Part shown: piece after piece, positions 60,824-64,000 of the stretch
How the letters are laid out: every line of letters starts with the position of its first letter
How positions within the stretch are numbered: the stretch's first letter is position 1
Origin: Pelosinus fermentans
GTDB taxonomy: Bacteria > Bacillota > Negativicutes > DSM-13327
Assembly: GCA_002434245.1 (NCBI GenBank)
Contig: DJJR01000004.1
Coordinates: 69,160-133,159, forward strand
DNA length: 64,000 nt
Direction: 5' to 3'
Translations under genes and position numbers: made by a program
Notes under the pieces: model-generated
Databases searched by the model: none
What the model was told of the DNA's origin: nothing
What the model saw: only the letters and a program-made list of their open reading frames with translations

Positions 60824-62236
60824 TTAAAAATAATACGTTAATTGCCCCCACCAAGTATCACCTTTATCCTTAGAAATTTTATCTGATAATCTGTAATATT
60901 CTATACCTGCAACAAGATTCTCTTTGAGTGCATAATTTGTTCCTACTCCGTAGCCCTTAAAGCCCTGCATTGAACTTCCTATACCATTCATCCCATGGGC
61001 AATATACGTTCCTCTTGATTGATTGTAATACTTTGCAAAGATTTCATAAGTTCCCGCTCTCCATGATTTTAAGTCACCATAGTTAAGGCTTACTACATAA
61101 CCATTGCTACTCCCATTCCGATCCTTCAGGCTGGAATTCAAAAACATGGTTCCTAGACCAAAATGACTAAAATTATAATTCCCGCCAATCGTCCAAATTG
61201 TATTGGGATTGCTGTCATTCATCCGATAGTGATATATGCCAGCTTCCAAATTATAGTCAAAATCCACATATCGTGCTGTGGCAATCGCTGTATCTTTCGA
61301 ATCTTTGGTTTCTCCATAACTCAAAGTGTATTTTACTGGTCCCCCAAGATCAACCCGTATACCATCAAAGCCACTATCATAAATATTTCCTTCTGCCATT
61401 AGATATCCAAAAGATCCTGCCTTCACTGTGGATGTACCAACCTTTCCCACCACATATAAACGTGAAAGTTTGAATTCATTATTGTAATTCACTAAATTCT
61501 TTCTACTTTCCACAATACCATAAGCACGCCAATCTTTAGTAAGTGCAGCATTAGCTCTAAAATACATGCGAATTCCAGAGGAATCTCGCTTCCAGCGCTC
61601 AGAGCCACTATTCAATGCGTAATGATAACGGATTTCACCATTAAACTCCACGTTGTTAGCTAAGGGAACACCACGCTGCCCTATATGCATCAATTCATCT
61701 ATGAGGGCTGTGTATGTATCCTGGTCAATGCCTGTAGTAAGAATTCCTTTTTGATCAACGTCGGCATTATTTCTTAGAGATTTTGATTTTTGCTCAGTAT
61801 TAATTGTGCTGCGATCTGCATGCGTTATGATTTTTGCCGTAAGTTGTGCAATTTCATCTACAAATTCAGCTTTAGCTTCTTCAATATTTAAATTTGGATG
61901 ATCTATAATCTTAGTTCTAATCTGCTCCATTTCGTAGGTAAACTCATTTCTTTGGGCATCAGGTATAATTCTCATTACATTTGCTGTCGATTTAGCTATT
62001 GCCTCTGTAAATTCAATCTTAAAATTATCAACATTTGTGGTGGATGTAGATGCGATTGTAGCTGTAATTTGTGTCATTTCATAGGTAAAATCAGCCTTAA
62101 ACGTTTCAGTAGAAGCACTATCAAGCTGTCTTGAAGCATAAACCACATTTCCTATCCACATATCATCAAAGGAATTCTCATTAAATGTACTAATTAATGC
62201 TGTCATGGCAAAAAGTAGTATTATTCTTTTTTTCAC
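60824..62236 (-). CDS. Outer-membrane beta-barrel porin with N-terminal helical repeats
   Basis: 470 residues. Signal peptide, then four repeats of about 26 residues with the pattern FxxEFxxEIAQxTAxI (e.g. FKIEFTEAIAKSTANVMRII, AEFVDEIAQLTAKIITHAD). They are predicted helical and perhaps form a periplasmic stalk. From about residue 190 the protein is strand-rich with alternating aromatic residues and ends in WWGQLTYYF, the terminal-Phe signal for barrel insertion. GTG start. It is the first gene after the c-di-GMP riboswitch and is a likely export pore for the polysaccharide. Confidence 0.8.
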   Translation of the reverse strand: MKKRIILLFAMTALISTFNENSFDDMWIGNVVYASRQLDSASTETFKADFTYEMTQITATIASTSTTNVDNFKIEFTEAIAKSTANVMRIIPDAQRNEFTYEMEQIRTKIIDHPNLNIEEAKAEFVDEIAQLTAKIITHADRSTINTEQKSKSLRNNADVDQKGILTTGIDQDTYTALIDELMHIGQRGVPLANNVEFNGEIRYHYALNSGSERWKRDSSGIRMYFRANAALTKDWRAYGIVESRKNLVNYNNEFKLSRLYVVGKVGTSTVKAGSFGYLMAEGNIYDSGFDGIRVDLGGPVKYTLSYGETKDSKDTAIATARYVDFDYNLEAGIYHYRMNDSNPNTIWTIGGNYNFSHFGLGTMFLNSSLKDRNGSSNGYVVSLNYGDLKSWRAGTYEIFAKYYNQSRGTYIAHGMNGIGSSMQGFKGYGVGTNYALKENLVAGIEYYRLSDKISKDKGDTWWGQLTYYF

Positions 62237-62393
62237 TCAATCATTCACCATCCTGATAAATGTCTCATAATATATCGCGATCTCTACTAATTCCTTTACA
62301 ATATGTAAAGTCATGTATAATATATTACTTTTTTTCCCTTATAATAGAACCTCATAATCATAAAATTTCTTACTAATAATATTTACTCGCAAT

Positions 62394-62427
62394 AAAAAAC
62401 TGCCAAGTTGCAATTGCAACCTGGCAG
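62394..62427 (-). terminator. Riboswitch-controlled terminator
   Basis: On the minus strand CTGCCAGGTTGCAA / TTGCAACTTGGCAG (one G-U) folds into a hairpin followed by six T. Its 5' arm (62423-62427, CTGCC) is also the 3' end of the c-di-GMP aptamer. Confidence 0.85.
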
Positions 62428-62492
62428 TCATATACAAAATGTATGTAGACCCATGGCTTTGCGTCCTTATTTTTCAATAAGTTTGCCTTTTT
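62423..62492 (-). ncRNA. Cyclic-di-GMP-I (GEMM-I) riboswitch aptamer
   Basis: The minus strand reads AAAGGCAAAC, then a perfect stem-loop CTTATT-GAAA-AATAAG, then GGACGCAAAGCC, then ATGGGTCTA. These are the conserved GEMM-I parts: GGCAAAC, the GAAA tetraloop, GACGCAAAGCC and the CUA receptor side. A second stem (GGGTCTACATACA ... TGTATATGACTGCC) completes the fold. The aptamer's last bases overlap the terminator stem, so binding of c-di-GMP would be expected to prevent termination and turn on the polysaccharide operon 140 bp downstream. Aptamer identity is strong; the ON direction is inference from the overlap. Confidence 0.9.
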
Positions 62493-62531
62493 CATTATTA
62501 TTTTACTTTCAAAATCCAAGGGCGCATTGAT

Positions 62532-62561
62532 ATAGTACCATAAATATATTATTGTTGCCAA
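62532..62561 (-). promoter_or_regulatory. Sigma-A-like promoter of the polysaccharide operon
   Basis: On the minus strand TTGGCA (62561-62556), 18-base spacer, TACTAT (62537-62532). Transcription would begin near 62525, about 30 bases before the riboswitch core. Confidence 0.55.
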
Positions 62562-62658
62562 GCATTATTATTACAGAATAAATGGTAATAAATTAAAAAT
62601 ATACTTTAGCGTTTATCTTATCTAGTTTTATTTTTGTTAGAATATTTTTAGCTATTTA

Positions 62659-62688
62659 TTGAAAAAGCTGTCTGGTGCATTATATAAT
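62659..62688 (+). promoter_or_regulatory. Sigma-A-like promoter of the Tad-like gene
   Basis: TTGAAA (62659-62664), 18-base spacer, TATAAT (62683-62688), 43 bp before the start codon, divergent from the riboswitch promoter. Confidence 0.6.
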
Positions 62689-62731
62689 AAAGCATCAGAA
62701 GCTAATTCTTACTATATAAGGAGATATTTCC

Positions 62732-63982
62732 ATGAACCGTTTTTATTCCAATCAAAAAGGTTCTATTCTTATGCTCATGGCTTTTACCATTCCTTTTCTT
62801 TTTGCCATCAGTGCCATTGCCGTTGACTGCGGTTTTCTTTATGTCCAGCGCTCTCATATGCAAAATATGGCTGATGCTGCAGTACTGGCAGGTGCATCGA
62901 GGCTTGGGACGGGTACAGCCGATGCGCAAAACCTGGCGCTAACGTATATAGACAAAAACAAAAAGGCTTTGGATGGAGATATTGCGCTTGATAAGGGAAT
63001 CAAATTCGCCTTCCCTAATGAAAATAACGTAAAAAAAATTCGTGTAGATATTGAAGAACCAGTACACTATTCCCAACTGCCATTTATGAGCTCTGTCATA
63101 TCTTTGTTCAAATTCAGTGATGATCCTATAAAGCTTACTGTACATGCGATAGCTTCCTATAGTGGCAGCGCACCTGGTATTTTTGATCATAGTATTATCT
63201 CCGGTGGTGATGGAACATTTTATTTAATGGGCGAATGGGGTTCTGGCGGGAATAAATTTAATGGGCCAATCCATGTAAATGGAATATTTCAATTTGACAA
63301 AAATAGCGAAAAGGGCAATGGTACCGATAATATTCCAAGCACAGGAACAGAAATTAATGCTCCGATTACCATAACAGCCAAAAAATATGATATCGGCGGC
63401 TTAAATAAAACTGCAAATCAGGTTTTGGCACCTAAGTTTTCATATGGGACAGATAAAATTGATATTACTGAAACCAATCCAACTGTAAAAGCTAAAATTG
63501 ATGCTCTTACCAATAAAGCAAATACCTTTTCTACTTCTCATCCAGCATCTGCTGCAGGCGGTAGTGGTGTTGATGCTTTAAAGCTTACTACCCCATTATA
63601 TGTAGAGGGAAATCTGGGTAGTGGCTACAGCACGAAAAATATTATTTCTGGTCCCAATTCTAATGGCGGCGTAGTAAATAATGATGTAGTAATTGTTGCA
63701 ACAGGAGATATTGCACTCAATTTTTCATCCATTACGTTTTCCAATACCGCAACAATCACTTTAATCTCTTTAACCGGCAATATCATGCTTAGTGGAGGAA
63801 ACATGATGAATGTAAATGCACTTGCTCCCCACGGAAGTATTACCGTAAATGGTGGCGGCACGACAATCAACGGCTATCTAATCGGACAGAGCGTCTCTTT
63901 AGGGCAAGGTGCCCGAAAATATCAGAATTCTAATTGGTCAGGTGGCAGCGGCGGTTCAGGTAAGGTAAGGCTGACAGAATAA
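62732..63982 (+). CDS. TadG-like pilus assembly/surface protein
   Basis: 416 residues. The N-terminus (KGSILMLMAFTIPFLFAISA, then DCGFLYVQRSHMQNMADAAV) is the hydrophobic prepilin-like helix of Tad/TadG-related proteins, normally inserted in the membrane and linked to Flp-type pili. The remainder is Gly/Asn-rich and strand-rich (TATITLISLTGNIMLSGGNM, GSITVNGGGTTINGYLIGQS), resembling a polymer-forming beta-helix. AAGGAG precedes the ATG. An AAAAAAGGAGCG site after its stop shows that another gene begins just beyond the window, so an operon continues. Confidence 0.8.
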   Translation: MNRFYSNQKGSILMLMAFTIPFLFAISAIAVDCGFLYVQRSHMQNMADAAVLAGASRLGTGTADAQNLALTYIDKNKKALDGDIALDKGIKFAFPNENNVKKIRVDIEEPVHYSQLPFMSSVISLFKFSDDPIKLTVHAIASYSGSAPGIFDHSIISGGDGTFYLMGEWGSGGNKFNGPIHVNGIFQFDKNSEKGNGTDNIPSTGTEINAPITITAKKYDIGGLNKTANQVLAPKFSYGTDKIDITETNPTVKAKIDALTNKANTFSTSHPASAAGGSGVDALKLTTPLYVEGNLGSGYSTKNIISGPNSNGGVVNNDVVIVATGDIALNFSSITFSNTATITLISLTGNIMLSGGNMMNVNALAPHGSITVNGGGTTINGYLIGQSVSLGQGARKYQNSNWSGGSGGSGKVRLTE

Positions 63983-64000
63983 CTAAAAAAGGAGCGAAAT

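Noticed and set aside
62373..62561. 62-residue minus-strand frame across the riboswitch
   Set aside because: It overlaps the aptamer and terminator, whose bases are explained by RNA structure.

Overview
The window looks like a chromosomal segment of a spore-forming, diderm anaerobe of the Negativicutes (Sporomusaceae-like, e.g. a Pelosinus or Sporomusa relative). Outer-membrane functions are present (RND efflux, an LptA/OstA-like protein, a beta-barrel porin ending in Phe). They sit beside Firmicutes spore features (BclA/BclB-type collagen-like exosporium proteins behind sigma-K-like promoters) and strictly anaerobic glutamate metabolism. The genus is my inference from gene content, not from a search.

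Layout. (1) 1-6.3 kb is a visibly GC-richer block. It holds an RND efflux operon with an OstA-like gene, small proteins, a broken lipase gene and a YvrJ-family small gene. It ends at a tRNA-Arg(ACG) gene, beyond which the DNA becomes AT-rich. (2) 6.5-10 kb carries an acetyltransferase/amino-acid racemase pair, small hypothetical genes and three tRNAs (Arg-TCT, Gly-TCC, Pro-TGG). (3) 10.1-32.7 kb is an amino-acid and dicarboxylate fermentation island. It contains succinate dehydrogenase/fumarate reductase (sdhCAB order), class I fumarase subunits, aspartase, a citrate/citramalate lyase operon (citD-E-F-C), and a glutamate mutase-methylaspartase operon (GntR regulator, glmS, glmL, glmE, mal, and a P-loop protein of unknown role). 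A secreted asparaginase, a GlnK/GlnL-like two-component system and a glutamate/aspartate symporter follow. Together these can import glutamate/aspartate, convert glutamate through methylaspartate, mesaconate and citramalate to acetate and pyruvate, and convert aspartate to fumarate and succinate. (4) 32.8-42.1 kb is a housekeeping and accessory block on the minus strand: phosphoesterase, rdgB, rph, an HDAC-like protein, a hydantoinase-like protein, a 2-hydroxyacyl-CoA dehydratase component with its activase, an F420 ligase-like protein, murI and a thioesterase. (5) 42.4-51.9 kb is a spore-surface locus: four large G-X-T collagen-like genes with different C-terminal domains, a family 2 glycosyltransferase and a 36-residue Cys-ended membrane peptide. 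Five of these six genes have sigma-K-like promoters. (6) 51.9-62.5 kb is a minus-strand exopolysaccharide operon: porin, nucleotide-sugar dehydrogenase, a protein with three deacetylase-like domains, a PilZ-containing glycosyltransferase, a second deacetylase-like protein and a GH18-like lipoprotein. I read a canonical cyclic-di-GMP-I (GEMM) riboswitch with an overlapping terminator in its leader. (7) 62.7-64 kb holds a divergent TadG-like pilus protein whose operon continues beyond the window.

The most notable results are the c-di-GMP riboswitch placed before a PilZ-containing polysaccharide synthase operon, the compact collagen-like exosporium locus with shared promoter architecture, and the nearly complete methylaspartate pathway in one neighbourhood, including one conserved gene of unknown role.
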